The notes: generated from the letters alone by a model not told the origin. 64,000 nucleotides of DNA from Polaromonas sp. JS666 (GCF_900103405.1 NZ_FNHX01000005.1:455462-519461); one strand, 5' to 3'; counted from the stretch's first letter, positions 23,302-34,314 are shown. A program made the numbers and translations.

Positions 23302-24845
23302 CGGTGGCGAGCCGCAAGGAACTGGTAGCTCTCTCGGCGGTGGAGCTACGGCGCCTGATAGAGGCCAGGCAGGTATCGCCCGTCGAACTGCTGGAAGCCT
23401 GCATCGAGCGCATCGAGGCGGTCAACCCTTTTGTCAACGCCGTGACGGCCACCTGCTTTGAACGCGCCCGCGCCGAGGCCAAGGCGGCTGAGCGCGCGGT
23501 GATGCAGGGCCGCCCGCTGGGCTTGCTGCACGGCCTGCCCATGGGCGTGAAAGACCTGGAGGCCACCGAGGGCCTGCTGACCACCCTGGGCTCGGCGCTG
23601 TACCGCGACCATGTGCCCGCGGCCGACAACGTGCTCGTGGCGCGGCTGCGCGCCGCCGGCGCCATCGTGGTCGGCAAGACCAATGTGCCCGAGCTGGGCG
23701 CCGGCGCAAACACCCGCAATGCGGTCTGGGGCGCCACCGGCAATCCCTTCGACCCCCGGCTCAATGCCGGCGGATCGTCGGGTGGCTCGGCGGCGGCGCT
23801 GGCTTGCGACATGCTTCCGGTATGCACCGGCTCCGACACCGGCGGGTCGCTGCGCATTCCGGCGGCCCTGTGCGGTGTGGTGGGTTTTCGGCCCTCGCCG
23901 GGCCTGGTGCCCAGTTCGCGCAAGCCGCTAGGCTGGACACCGATCTCGGTGGTCGGGCCCATGGGCCGCACCGTCGCCGACACCTGCCAGCAACTGGCCG
24001 CCTCGGCCGGCGCCGCCGTGGGCGACCCACTCAGTTACCCGGTCGATGCGGCCGGTTTTCTGAATCCGCCGGCGCTGGACCTTGGGGCCTTGCGCGTCGG
24101 CTGGACCGAGGACTTCGGCGCCTGCGATGTCGATCCCCTGATCCGGGAGACCTTCGGCCGCAAGGTCCGCGCCATGTCCCACCTGTTTCGCATTTGCGAA
24201 AAGGTGGAGTTCGACCTGGGCGAGGTGCACCGCTGCTTTGACGTGCTGCGCGCGGAGGCCTTTGTGGCCGCGACCCGCGACGCCTACGCACGCGACCCCG
24301 CCAGCCTGGGGCCCAACACGCGCGCCAACTACGAGATAGGCGCGGCGATGAGCCTGCTGGACAGCGCCTGGGCCCAGGCCGAGCAGACACGCATCCTGGC
24401 CCGCTTCAACGCCACGATGGCGGGTTATGACGTGATCCTGGCGCCGACCACGCCGCTGTCGCCCTTCCCGTGGACAACGCTGCACGCCGACACCATCGCC
24501 GGCAAGCCGCAAGCCAACTACTACCGCTGGCTGGCCTTGACCTACGTCGTGACGCTGGCCACCTTGCCGGCGCTCAGCCTGCCTTGCGGGGTCGACCATG
24601 CGGGCATGCCCTTCGGCCTGCAAATCGTCGGCCACTTCCGCGCGGACCACCATGTGCTTGGCGTGGCGGCGGCCCTGGAGCAGGCCTTTGCCGGATCGGA
24701 TGAGCTGCGGCGGCCGCGCCCCGCGCTGGACCGCCTGCAGGCCGTCGAGCCCGCCTTGACATCGATCGTCTCGGCCCCGCCGCATCCCGGCGGCTCGCCA
24801 ACGACGGCAGGCGGTGCCGGACATCGCATCAGTGCCGGTGCGTGA
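23298..24845 (+). CDS. Amidase (amidase-signature family)
   Basis: This serine hydrolase cleaves an amide bond. The 515 residues hold the amidase-signature Ser-cisSer-Lys triad: Lys in LPMGVKDLEA, Ser in the glycine-rich NAGGSSGGSAAALA loop, and nucleophile Ser in CTGSDTGGSLRIPAALCG. The start is a TTG at 23298 that overlaps the TctC stop by 4 nt, or a GTG at 23304; no ATG is near. There is no signal peptide, so it is cytoplasmic. The substrate cannot be predicted; GatA is unlikely because gatB/gatC are absent. It is translationally coupled to the binding protein. Confidence 0.9.
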   Translation: MTVASRKELVALSAVELRRLIEARQVSPVELLEACIERIEAVNPFVNAVTATCFERARAEAKAAERAVMQGRPLGLLHGLPMGVKDLEATEGLLTTLGSALYRDHVPAADNVLVARLRAAGAIVVGKTNVPELGAGANTRNAVWGATGNPFDPRLNAGGSSGGSAAALACDMLPVCTGSDTGGSLRIPAALCGVVGFRPSPGLVPSSRKPLGWTPISVVGPMGRTVADTCQQLAASAGAAVGDPLSYPVDAAGFLNPPALDLGALRVGWTEDFGACDVDPLIRETFGRKVRAMSHLFRICEKVEFDLGEVHRCFDVLRAEAFVAATRDAYARDPASLGPNTRANYEIGAAMSLLDSAWAQAEQTRILARFNATMAGYDVILAPTTPLSPFPWTTLHADTIAGKPQANYYRWLALTYVVTLATLPALSLPCGVDHAGMPFGLQIVGHFRADHHVLGVAAALEQAFAGSDELRRPRPALDRLQAVEPALTSIVSAPPHPGGSPTTAGGAGHRISAGA

Positions 24846-24900
24846 ATAAAGAAAAATCAATGGCCGGTCCAGGCGATTTGGACTTCGTTGAGGGGCCGAG

Positions 24901-24922
24901 GATAAGAACGAGATAAGAACGA
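24901..24922. repeat. Two tandem copies of an 11-nt unit
   Basis: GATAAGAACGA occurs twice head to tail immediately upstream of the start codons of the next gene. It looks like a recent small duplication that moves the ribosome-binding region; no function is known. Confidence 0.6.
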
Positions 24923-24936
24923 GGATGAGGGCAAAG

Positions 24937-26067
24937 ATGAGAAAAAATCAATTGATCGGCCGTCTGGCCGGTCTGGCTATCGCAAGCGGTATCACGTCGT
25001 CAGTACTGGCCGCGCAGCTTGTCATTGGACAAGTGGCACCATTGACCGGTACTGAAGCAAGCCAAGGGCGCGCATATGCAGCGGGAATGCGCTTGCATTT
25101 CAACGCCGTGAACAAGGCGGGCGGAGTGAACGGAAACACCTTCATTCTGGCGCGCCGTGACGACGCCGGCCAGCCCGACGAAACGCTGAACCAGACGCGC
25201 GCGCTTCTGGCCGAGGACAAACCCGTGGTGCTTGCCGGCTACTTTGGAAGCCGCAATATCGCCCAGCTGGTCAGCGCGGGCGTATTGGAGCGCGAGCGCA
25301 TCGCACTGGTCGGCTTCCGCGCGACCGAACTGAATCTGGAGGCCCCGCAACTTTATGGCGTGCGTGCCACCTTGCGAGACGAAATCACCAGAATCGCGGC
25401 GCACCTGGCGACGGTGGGAATCACCAGGCTCGGCTTGTTCCACGAAAATGGCCCGAACGCTGCGCCGCTCATCGCGGCGGCAAAGGAGGCAGCCGCGAAT
25501 GCCAAGGCCACGATCGTGCAAACGGCGGGTTATGACGCCGGAACCAGCCGCGTGAGCGCGGCCGCCGATGCCATGCTGGCAGCCTCACCGCAGGCGATCA
25601 TCATGATTGCAAGCGGAAGCGCCTGTGCCGGCTTCATTGAAAAATACCGCTCGGCGGGAGGCACGGCCCAGCTGTTCGCGCATTCAGGCGCGGACATTGA
25701 GCAGATGGCGAAAAGGCTTTCTGAAGAGCAGATGCAAGGCATCGCGATCGCCCAGGTCACGCCCAGCCCCTACAAATTGACAAACCGGCTTTCCAAGGAG
25801 TTCAACGACATCGCGGCAACGTCCGGAGCGCAGGATGTTCCGATCAGCTACGCCATGATGGAAGGCTTCATCGCGGCAAAGGTGATTGTTGAAGCGGCTC
25901 GGCGACAAGGCTCGCGTGTCACCCGTGAAGGTTTTACTTCCGCCCTGGATGGCATGGAGAACTTCGACCTGGGAGGGTATGTCATCGGATTTCGCCCGGG
26001 GATGCGCAGTGGTTCGCGTTTCGTGGAGATGACCATCGTCAGCGGAAACGGAAAAATTCGACAATAG
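24937..26067 (+). CDS. ABC transporter substrate-binding protein (Leu/Ile/Val-type, Peripla_BP_6)
   Basis: This periplasmic binding protein of the LivJ/LivK fold starts at ATG 24937, chosen because a GAGGG site precedes it by about 5 nt and it yields a clean signal peptide (MRKNQLIGRLAGLAIASG, cleavage near VLA|AQ). An ATG at 24925 is the alternative. The mature protein shows LVIGQVAPLTGTEASQGRAY, AGGVNGNTFILARRDDAGQP and VVLAGYFGSRN, the usual first-lobe motifs. No permease or ATPase genes adjoin it, so it is an orphan that may use the livHMGF membrane parts elsewhere. The ligand is unknown. Confidence 0.88.
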   Translation: MRKNQLIGRLAGLAIASGITSSVLAAQLVIGQVAPLTGTEASQGRAYAAGMRLHFNAVNKAGGVNGNTFILARRDDAGQPDETLNQTRALLAEDKPVVLAGYFGSRNIAQLVSAGVLERERIALVGFRATELNLEAPQLYGVRATLRDEITRIAAHLATVGITRLGLFHENGPNAAPLIAAAKEAAANAKATIVQTAGYDAGTSRVSAAADAMLAASPQAIIMIASGSACAGFIEKYRSAGGTAQLFAHSGADIEQMAKRLSEEQMQGIAIAQVTPSPYKLTNRLSKEFNDIAATSGAQDVPISYAMMEGFIAAKVIVEAARRQGSRVTREGFTSALDGMENFDLGGYVIGFRPGMRSGSRFVEMTIVSGNGKIRQ

Positions 26068-26178
26068 GGCAAAGCAGGGGCGATTTCCCGCTTGCCGAGG
26101 CCGGGAGCGAGCACCCTGTGTCATCGCGGCGTAACACCGGGTGGCGACCATGCGTCTTCCTTTAACCCTGGATGACAC

Positions 26179-27579
26179 ATGTCCTTATCTGACCTGGGCG
26201 GCACCACCCGCCCCTTGCCAAAGCGCCGTACCGGCCTTCTTTCTTCCCTGATGCTGGTGCTGCTGGGCTCCCCCCTGCCCACGCTGGCACAGTCGCCCGC
26301 TGCTTTCCCGGCCACCTTGGCCGGCCATGCGGTGATGCCCGCCCAATCCTTTATCCCCGCGCCCAAGGATGCGCCGCAGGACCTGCAGGTCAGCGGCAAG
26401 TTCACCAACGGCCAGCGCACCGAGGCGCTGGGCACGGTGCCGGGCCTGTCGGCCGGCCGCCCCACCGGCGTGTCCCTGCCTTTCAAGGGCCAGCCGCTGC
26501 AAGGCCATTCCGGCATCAAGAAGATGGCCGACGGCACGTTCTGGATCATCACGGACAACGGCTTTGGCGCCAAGGCGAACTCGCCCGACGCCATGCTCTA
26601 CCTGAACCGCTACAAGGTCGACTTCAAGGGCGGCAGCATGAAGCGGCTGGAAACCGTCTTCCTGCACGACCCCGACAAAAAAGTGCCGTTTCGCATCGTC
26701 CATGAAGGCAGCAAAAACCGCTACCTGACCGGCAGCGACTTCGACACCGAGAGCTTCCAGTTCGCCGGCGGCGCGCTGTGGATTGGCGACGAGTTCGGCC
26801 CCTTCCTGATCAAGGCCGACCTCAAGGGCAAGGTGCTGGCGGTGTTCGAAACCCTGGTGGACGGCAAGGTCGTGCGCTCGCCCGACCACCCGGCCGTGAC
26901 CACGCCAGCCGCGCCCGGCGGCACGGTCGACTTCCAGGTCAAGCGCTCCAAGGGCTTTGAAGGCATGGCCTCGTCGAAAGACGGCAGCAAGCTCTACGCC
27001 CTGCTCGAAGGCCCGGTGTGGAATGCCGAGGCCAAGGACTATGAGCGTGTGGCCGGCAAGGAAGCCCTGCGCGTGCTGGAGTTCGACGTGCAGGCGGGCA
27101 AGTGGAGCGGCCGCTCGTGGATGTACCCGCTGGAAGCCAACGGCAATGCCATCGGCGACTTCAACATGATTGACGGCACCACCGGCCTGGTCATCGAGCG
27201 CGACAACGGCGAAGGCACGGCCGACAAGGCCTGCCCCGAAGGCCAGAAGCGCAGCGACTGCTTCCACGACATCGCCAAATTCAAGCGCGTCTACAAGATT
27301 GAAATGACGGACGCCAACGTCGGCGGGCCGGTGCGCAAGGTCGGCTACATCGACCTGCTGAACATTGCCGACCCCCACAAGCTGGCGCGCAAGCCGCTCA
27401 ATGACGGCGTGCTCAAGTTCCCCTTCTTCACGATTGAAAACGTGGACGTGGTGGACGCGACCCACATCGTAGTCGGCAACGACAACAACCTGCCGTTTTC
27501 GAGCAGCCGCGAGCCTAACAAGGCCGACGACAATGAGCTGGTATTGCTCGAAGTCGGCGAGCTTTTGAACGCCAAATAA
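26179..27579 (+). CDS. Exported esterase-like / phytase-like domain protein
   Basis: The 466-residue product has a long N-terminal signal region (hydrophobic LLSSLMLVLLGSPLPTLAQ, cleavage after LAQ) and a beta-propeller-like body. The body shows GHSGIKKMADGTFWIITDNG, RYLTGSDFDTESFQFA, LWIGDEFGPFLI and GFEGMASSKDGSKLYALLEG, matching the 'esterase-like activity of phytase' family. Related proteins act in the periplasm or outside and are often annotated without biochemical proof. It ends at a strong hairpin terminator. No phosphate-regulon neighbours are visible, so a phytase role is not established. Confidence 0.85.
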   Translation: MSLSDLGGTTRPLPKRRTGLLSSLMLVLLGSPLPTLAQSPAAFPATLAGHAVMPAQSFIPAPKDAPQDLQVSGKFTNGQRTEALGTVPGLSAGRPTGVSLPFKGQPLQGHSGIKKMADGTFWIITDNGFGAKANSPDAMLYLNRYKVDFKGGSMKRLETVFLHDPDKKVPFRIVHEGSKNRYLTGSDFDTESFQFAGGALWIGDEFGPFLIKADLKGKVLAVFETLVDGKVVRSPDHPAVTTPAAPGGTVDFQVKRSKGFEGMASSKDGSKLYALLEGPVWNAEAKDYERVAGKEALRVLEFDVQAGKWSGRSWMYPLEANGNAIGDFNMIDGTTGLVIERDNGEGTADKACPEGQKRSDCFHDIAKFKRVYKIEMTDANVGGPVRKVGYIDLLNIADPHKLARKPLNDGVLKFPFFTIENVDVVDATHIVVGNDNNLPFSSSREPNKADDNELVLLEVGELLNAK

Positions 27580-27594
27580 AGCGGCGAAAAAACC

Positions 27595-27640
27595 ACGGGC
27601 GCCAGAAGCTATCCGGTGGATAGCGGCTGGCGCCCGTTTT
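27595..27640. terminator. Bidirectional rho-independent terminator
   Basis: A long stem (ACGGGCGCCAG paired with CTGGCGCCCGT, extended by GCTATCC/GGATAGC) lies between the convergent phytase-like gene and prfC. T residues follow on the plus strand, and a run of six A on the other side gives a T tract on the minus strand, so it can stop both transcripts. Confidence 0.9.
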
Positions 27641-27663
27641 GCGTTCTGGCGAAGCGCCGGCGT

Positions 27664-29280
<1,617 letters not shown>

Positions 29281-29305
29281 AACCCACGATTATCGATGAC
29301 GGCGC

Positions 29306-29569
29306 TTAATCGGGCACCGGGCCGGGTTGCAGGGTAAATCGCGGCTGCTTCACCCCGTCTATCACCACCTCTTCATTAAACATGGCGGCGGGCCGCACCC
29401 ACAGGCCTTTTTCGCCGTAAAGCGCGCGGTAAAGCGTCATGGGCTCCAGGCTTTCGCTGTGGCGCACGGTGCCGACCACCTCGTAAAGCATGCCTTTGTA
29501 GTGGCGGTAGAGGCCCGGCGGGGTCTCAATCAGGGGCGGCAGGCGCTGGGGGTCTTGGTCTCGGTTCAT
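29306..29569 (-). CDS. DUF1653 family protein
   Basis: This small 87-residue protein contains the DUF1653 core: PPGLYRHYKGMLYEVVGTVR, ESLEPMTLYRALYGEKGLWV and RPAAMFNEEV. The family is widespread, usually 70-90 residues, and has no established biochemical role. The ATG at 29569 is chosen because the family begins about here; the frame remains open far upstream antisense to the M48 gene, but that extension has no protein character. It lies upstream of prfC on the same strand and could be cotranscribed with it. Confidence 0.85.
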   Translation of the reverse strand: MNRDQDPQRLPPLIETPPGLYRHYKGMLYEVVGTVRHSESLEPMTLYRALYGEKGLWVRPAAMFNEEVVIDGVKQPRFTLQPGPVPD

Positions 29570-29605
29570 GGGTAAGATTGTCGCCAACAAAAAATGGGAG
29601 GGCCG

Positions 29606-31474
29606 ATGGACCGGGCAGATTTCATCCATTTGGTGCGCCTGAGCGAGCATGCCAGCGCCGACGACAGCAAAGCTTACCGCCGCAGCGTGGCGGCGTTCGC
29701 AGCGCTTGGTTACGCCTGGGTCGTCGGTTGCCTGCTGCTGTCCGCCGGCATCCTGGCCTGGGTCGCCAGCGCCATGATGCACGGGCGCATCAAGGGCTTT
29801 TATGTCGCCCTGGTCGTCGCGGCCGGGGGATTGCTCTGGACCTGCCTGCGGGCGCTGTGGTGCCGTTTTGACGAGCCGGAGGGCGTGGTGCTGCAGCCGG
29901 CCGACGCGCCGGCCCTGTTTGAGGCGCTGGAGCGCATTCGCAAAAAGATCAAGGGCCCGCCCATACACCGCGTGCGGCTGGACGCGGACTTCAACGCCAG
30001 CATCCGGCAGCACCCGCGCTTTGGCCTGTTCGGCGGTGGCGTCAACCACCTCAATATCGGCCTGCCGCTGCTGATGGCCCTGGACCGCCCGCGTTTTCTG
30101 GCCGTGCTGGCCCATGAGTACGGCCATTTGCGTGGCGACCACGGCCGTTTCGCCGCCTGGATTTACCGCACCCGCCTGAGCTGGGCCATGCTCAACCACG
30201 GCCTGCGCAACGACGAAGGCCCGGTGGCGGCGGCCACGCAGGCCTTTTTGCGCTGGTACTTTCCGCGTTTCTCGGCCAAAACCTTTGCGCTGGCCCGCCA
30301 GGATGAATATGAAGCCGACCGCATCTCCGGAAAGCTGCTGGGCAAAGATGTGGCCGCCGCGGCGCTGACCGAACTGGCCGTCAAGGGCGACTGGGTCGCC
30401 AGGGAGTTCTGGCCCGAGCACTGGAGCGCCGCCGCGGCCCAGCCCCTGCCGGTGGGGCCGTACGCGGCCATGCGGCCCTTGCTGGGCCTGGCGCCGCCCG
30501 GGGATTTCGCCCGCGAGTCGCTGCGCCAGGCCCTGCGCCGCATCAGCGACGTGGACGACACCCACCCGGGCCTGCGCGACCGGCTGGAGGCGCTGAAAGC
30601 CGGCAAAAACCTGCCGGCATGGTCTGCTTCTTCGCGCTCCGCGCTGGCGCTGCTGGGCGACGGCGGCGCGAAATGGATCGCGCATTTCGACAAGCAATGG
30701 TGCAGGGACAACGCCGGCGACTGGAAGCAGCACCACGCCTACCTGGGGCGGGTGCGCGCCCGTGCCGATGCTTTGGCCTCCAGCGAAAAGCGCAACAACG
30801 CCGACGAAATGGTCGAACTGGGCAACCTGCGGCGCCGCCTGGACGCGCGAGCCGATGTGCGCGGCCACTACGAGCGCGCGCTGCAGATGACGCCCGGCCA
30901 TGCCGGGGCCCTGCGCGGCCTGGCGCAATGCCTGCCGGCCGCGGAGCGCGCGCTGCGCATGGATTGCCTGGGGCAATTGTTCGAGCACAGCTCGGCCAAC
31001 CGCTGGTGGGCTTGCCGGGTGGCGGTGGCTGAGATGGAGCAGCCCGCGGTCGACGGCAGTTTTGACGAAAAGGCCCTGGCCCTGTGGCGCGAGCGGCTCA
31101 AGCAGGCGGAAGAAGCCGAGGGGCGCGCCTGGGAGGAACTGACCGAAACGCCGTTTTTCCAGGCCATAGGGCGCCACGATCTCAGCCAGTTTGAACAGGG
31201 CGAGTTGCAGGCCCAGCTCGCGCGTTGCAAGCCGGTGGCGCGGGCCTGGCTGGTGCGCAAAAACCTCAAGGAATTTGCGCACAGGCGCTGCTACCTGCTG
31301 TTCCTGGAGTTGCCGGGGCTGGACGATGAATCGCGCTACGCGCTGTGCCGCGACCTGGAGCGCTCGCTGGACCTGCCGGGCCCCGTGCTGGCCCTGTGGG
31401 CCGGTTATTCGCCCACGCTGGGCGACATCGAACGCAACGCTTTTGAGGCCGTCTACCTGCGCACCATGGACTGA
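29606..31474 (+). CDS. M48 family metalloprotease with long C-terminal helical region
   Basis: This membrane-anchored zinc peptidase has two N-terminal helices (about 37-85), then the M48 catalytic domain with HEYGH (about residue 170) as the zinc motif and a distal Glu in DEYEADRISG near residue 235. After the protease come about 330 residues of mainly helical sequence, including TPR-like YERALQMTPGHAGALRGLAQ. ATG 29606 follows a GGGAGG site closely; ATG 29594 is four codons upstream. M48 proteins of this form are poorly studied, and quality control of envelope proteins is a family-level guess. The next gene starts 40 nt later. Confidence 0.85.
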   Translation: MDRADFIHLVRLSEHASADDSKAYRRSVAAFAALGYAWVVGCLLLSAGILAWVASAMMHGRIKGFYVALVVAAGGLLWTCLRALWCRFDEPEGVVLQPADAPALFEALERIRKKIKGPPIHRVRLDADFNASIRQHPRFGLFGGGVNHLNIGLPLLMALDRPRFLAVLAHEYGHLRGDHGRFAAWIYRTRLSWAMLNHGLRNDEGPVAAATQAFLRWYFPRFSAKTFALARQDEYEADRISGKLLGKDVAAAALTELAVKGDWVAREFWPEHWSAAAAQPLPVGPYAAMRPLLGLAPPGDFARESLRQALRRISDVDDTHPGLRDRLEALKAGKNLPAWSASSRSALALLGDGGAKWIAHFDKQWCRDNAGDWKQHHAYLGRVRARADALASSEKRNNADEMVELGNLRRRLDARADVRGHYERALQMTPGHAGALRGLAQCLPAAERALRMDCLGQLFEHSSANRWWACRVAVAEMEQPAVDGSFDEKALALWRERLKQAEEAEGRAWEELTETPFFQAIGRHDLSQFEQGELQAQLARCKPVARAWLVRKNLKEFAHRRCYLLFLELPGLDDESRYALCRDLERSLDLPGPVLALWAGYSPTLGDIERNAFEAVYLRTMD

Positions 31475-31514
31475 ACCGGATTGAGCCGCGCGGCAAGGGT
31501 GGGACAATGGGGCC

Positions 31515-32768
31515 ATGCACCCCAAAGCCTTACTCGACAGTTGTTCCGAGCTTCTCAAGCAGGTCCTCAAATTTGATCATCCCGCCGACATGGTGGTTTC
31601 GCGCTACTTCCGCGACTACCGGCTCGGCCCACGCGAGCGCGCCACCGTGGCGGAAACCATTTACGGCGTGCTGCGCAAAAAAAACCTCTATACCTACCTG
31701 GCCCAGCACGGCAGCGGCCCGCTGGAGCGGCGCCTGGCAATCCTGGGTTTTGCCGCCGAGCGTGATTTTTTGCTGGGCGCGCTGACCGACCAGGAGAAAG
31801 ACTGGCTGTCCCGTTGCGACCAAGTCAAGCCAGGCGACTTGATGGAGTTGCACCGCCACAACCTGCCCCAGTGGCTGGTGGAGCCGCTCAAGGAACAGCT
31901 GGGTGACGATTTCTGGCCGCTGGTGGAAAGCCTCAATGCGCCGGCCGGGCTGGATTTGCGCGTCAACGCGCTGAAAGACAAGCGCGCCGACGTCCAGAAA
32001 GAGTTGTCGAAGGCTGGCATCAAGACCGTCGCCACGCCGTATTCGCCCTGGGGCCTGCGCATAGACGGCAAGCCCCAGCTGGCCAAGCTGGACGCCTTCA
32101 CGCGCGGTGCCATCGAGGTGCAGGACGAGGGCTCGCAACTGCTGGCCCTGCTGGTGGACGCCAAGCGCGGCGAGATGGTGGTCGATTTCTGCGCCGGCGC
32201 CGGTGGCAAGACGCTGGCCCTGGGCGCGTCCATGCGCAACACCGGGCGCCTGTACGCCTTTGACACCTCGGGACACCGGCTCGATGCGCTCAAGCCCCGG
32301 CTGGCGCGCAGCGGGCTGTCGAATGTGCACCCCGTGGCCATCGCCCATGAGCGCGACGACCGCATCAAGCGCCTGGCCGGCAAGATAGACCGGGTGCTGG
32401 TTGATGCACCGTGCTCGGGCCTGGGCACTTTGCGGCGCAACCCTGACCTCAAGTGGCGGCAGACACCCAAGGCCATCGAAGAGCTGCAGGCCAAACAAAC
32501 CGCGATTTTGCAGAGCGCCGCGCGGCTTTTAAAGCCCGGCGGCCGGCTGGTTTACGCCACCTGCAGCGTTTTGCGCGAAGAAAACGAGGCGATTGCCGAA
32601 GCCTTCAGCGCGGCCAATACAGGGTTTAACGTCCTTGAAATCGGGCCTTTGTTGACCCATCTGGGGGTGGAACATGCCGAAAAACTCTGTCGTGGCCCCT
32701 ACCTTCGCCTCTGGCCCTACTTGCACCAGACTGACGGGTTTTTCGCTGCAGTATGGCAAAAGTCCTGA
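31515..32768 (+). CDS. RsmB/NOP-type 16S rRNA (cytosine-5) methyltransferase
   Basis: This S-adenosylmethionine-dependent enzyme forms m5C in RNA, by family in 16S rRNA. The 417 residues have an N-terminal RNA-binding part (about 1-140, RLGPRERATVAETIYGVLRK) and the Rossmann methyltransferase domain: SAM loop DFCAGAGGKTLALGASM, motif IV VLVDAPCSGLGTLRRNPDLK with its catalytic Cys, and motif VI VYATCSVLREENE with the nucleophilic Cys. It probably shares a transcript with the M48 gene (40 nt apart). rsmB is likely, but rsmF-type paralogues cannot be excluded, so no symbol is given. Confidence 0.92.
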   Translation: MHPKALLDSCSELLKQVLKFDHPADMVVSRYFRDYRLGPRERATVAETIYGVLRKKNLYTYLAQHGSGPLERRLAILGFAAERDFLLGALTDQEKDWLSRCDQVKPGDLMELHRHNLPQWLVEPLKEQLGDDFWPLVESLNAPAGLDLRVNALKDKRADVQKELSKAGIKTVATPYSPWGLRIDGKPQLAKLDAFTRGAIEVQDEGSQLLALLVDAKRGEMVVDFCAGAGGKTLALGASMRNTGRLYAFDTSGHRLDALKPRLARSGLSNVHPVAIAHERDDRIKRLAGKIDRVLVDAPCSGLGTLRRNPDLKWRQTPKAIEELQAKQTAILQSAARLLKPGGRLVYATCSVLREENEAIAEAFSAANTGFNVLEIGPLLTHLGVEHAEKLCRGPYLRLWPYLHQTDGFFAAVWQKS

Positions 32769-32864
32769 TATTTTTGCCGGCAAATGACGACAGATAGGCT
32801 TGTGTTACATATTTATTCGTGATTTTTCGCACTGATTTGCCCCTTCGCTTGTACCTCAGGCGAC

Positions 32865-32893
32865 TTGGTGTTTGCAGGGCTTCGCCTTACAAT
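32865..32893 (+). promoter_or_regulatory. Sigma70-type promoter of the desaturase gene
   Basis: TTGGTG and TACAAT are spaced by exactly 17 nt, a close match to the -35/-10 consensus. It places the start site about 65 nt before the desaturase ATG, leaving a short untranslated leader that ends in AAAGGATTTTT. Confidence 0.65.
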
Positions 32894-32966
32894 AAGACCT
32901 TGTCTGGTGCAGCGCCTGGAGACAAATTTGGATGGGCGGCTGGAGCAGGTTGTTTAAAGGATTTTT

Positions 32967-34166
32967 ATGATTTTGTTTGATGCCGCCCTCGACTGGCTGG
33001 CAAATGGCCTGCTCGCCGCCAGCTGGTGGCAAATCGTGTTGTACACCCTGGTGACCACCCACATCACCATCGCCAGCGTGACGATTTACCTGCACCGCCA
33101 CCAGGCGCACCGCGCCATGGACCTGCACGCGATTCCTTCGCATTTTTTTCGCTTCTGGCTGTGGCTGGGCACGGGCCAGGTGACCAAGGAATGGGTGTCC
33201 ATTCACCGCAAGCACCACGCCAAGTGCGAAACCCTTGAAGATCCGCACAGCCCGCAAGCCCACGGCATCAAAAAGGTGTTCTGGGAAGGTGCCGAGCTGT
33301 ACCGCGCCGAAAGCAAGAACAAGGAAACCATGACCAAGTACGGCCATGGCACGCCCAATGACTGGCTGGAACGCAATGTCTACACCCGCTACAGCTGGCA
33401 GGGCGTGGGCCTGATGATGATCATCGACCTGGCCCTCTTCGGCGCGGCCGGCCTGGCGGTCTGGGCGGTTCAGATGGCCTGGATTCCCGTGACGGCGGCC
33501 GGCATCATCAACGGTATCGGCCACTACTGGGGCTACCGCAACTTTGAGGCGCCCGACGCCAGCACCAATATCTCGCCCTGGGGCATCATGATCGGCGGCG
33601 AAGAGTTGCACAACAACCATCACACCTACCCGACCTCGGCCAAGTTCTCGGTCAAGCCCTATGAGTTCGACATCGGCTGGATTTACATCCGCGCCCTCGA
33701 AAAAATGGGCCTGGCCGCCGTGAAGAAGGTTCCGCCCAAGCTCCAGTTGGGTTCCATCCAGCCCGTGGCTGACGAAAAAACCCTGGAAGCCCTGATCGCC
33801 CACCGCTACGAAGTGATGGCCGGCTTTGCGCGCGAACTGCGCCGTGCCGGCAAGGCCGAAATCGAAGTGCTGAAGGCTAAAAAAGCCGACGTGTCCGTGC
33901 TGCGCGCGGCCAACCGCTGGCTGCACCGCGACGACGACAAGGTGCCCGCGGCCGCCAAGCCGCAACTGGCCCAGGCCCGCGCCGAGCACCCCGTGCTCGA
34001 CAAGATGGTCACCATGCGCGAAGAGCTACGCCAGATGTGGATGAGCACCTCGGCCTCCCGCGAACAGCTGGCGACCGACCTGCAGGCCTGGTGCCACCGC
34101 GCGGAAGAAAGCGGTATTGCCGCCCTGCGCGAGTTCTCGCTGAAGCTGCGCGCCGCCCGCGCCTGA
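32967..34166 (+). CDS. Acyl-CoA / phospholipid delta-9 fatty acid desaturase
   Basis: This integral-membrane di-iron enzyme introduces a cis double bond into saturated acyl chains, supporting membrane fluidity in aerobic growth. The three histidine boxes are intact: HRHQAHRA, HRKHHAKCE and HNNHHTYP. Hydrophobic helices lie at about 15-40 and 150-190. The C-terminal 130 residues are charged and helical, as in bacterial DesA/DesB-like proteins of about 390-400 residues. An AGGA site 6 nt before the ATG sets the start, and a sigma70 promoter and strong terminator flank it, so it is monocistronic. Confidence 0.93.
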   Translation: MILFDAALDWLANGLLAASWWQIVLYTLVTTHITIASVTIYLHRHQAHRAMDLHAIPSHFFRFWLWLGTGQVTKEWVSIHRKHHAKCETLEDPHSPQAHGIKKVFWEGAELYRAESKNKETMTKYGHGTPNDWLERNVYTRYSWQGVGLMMIIDLALFGAAGLAVWAVQMAWIPVTAAGIINGIGHYWGYRNFEAPDASTNISPWGIMIGGEELHNNHHTYPTSAKFSVKPYEFDIGWIYIRALEKMGLAAVKKVPPKLQLGSIQPVADEKTLEALIAHRYEVMAGFARELRRAGKAEIEVLKAKKADVSVLRAANRWLHRDDDKVPAAAKPQLAQARAEHPVLDKMVTMREELRQMWMSTSASREQLATDLQAWCHRAEESGIAALREFSLKLRAARA

Positions 34167-34216
34167 CGCCACCCACCCCGCCTGCCGGCTTGGGCCGGCG
34201 TGCCGTATCTCCTCAA

Positions 34217-34254
34217 ACCGCCCCCGTGTTGATCCACGGGGGCGGTTTTGTTTT
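34217..34254 (+). terminator. Strong rho-independent terminator of the desaturase gene
   Basis: A perfect 12-bp GC-rich stem (ACCGCCCCCGTG with its complement) and a 6-nt loop are followed by TTTGTTTT, 50 nt after the desaturase stop. Confidence 0.92.
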
Positions 34255-34314
34255 GGGCGCGTCAGCCCGGGCCGGCGACCGGCAGGAGAGGGTGGCGAGA
34301 AAATCGCCGGCCAT

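Noticed and set aside
29570..31570. Upstream extension of the DUF1653 frame
   Set aside because: It lies antisense to the M48 gene, has no protein character, and the family starts at about the ATG at 29569.
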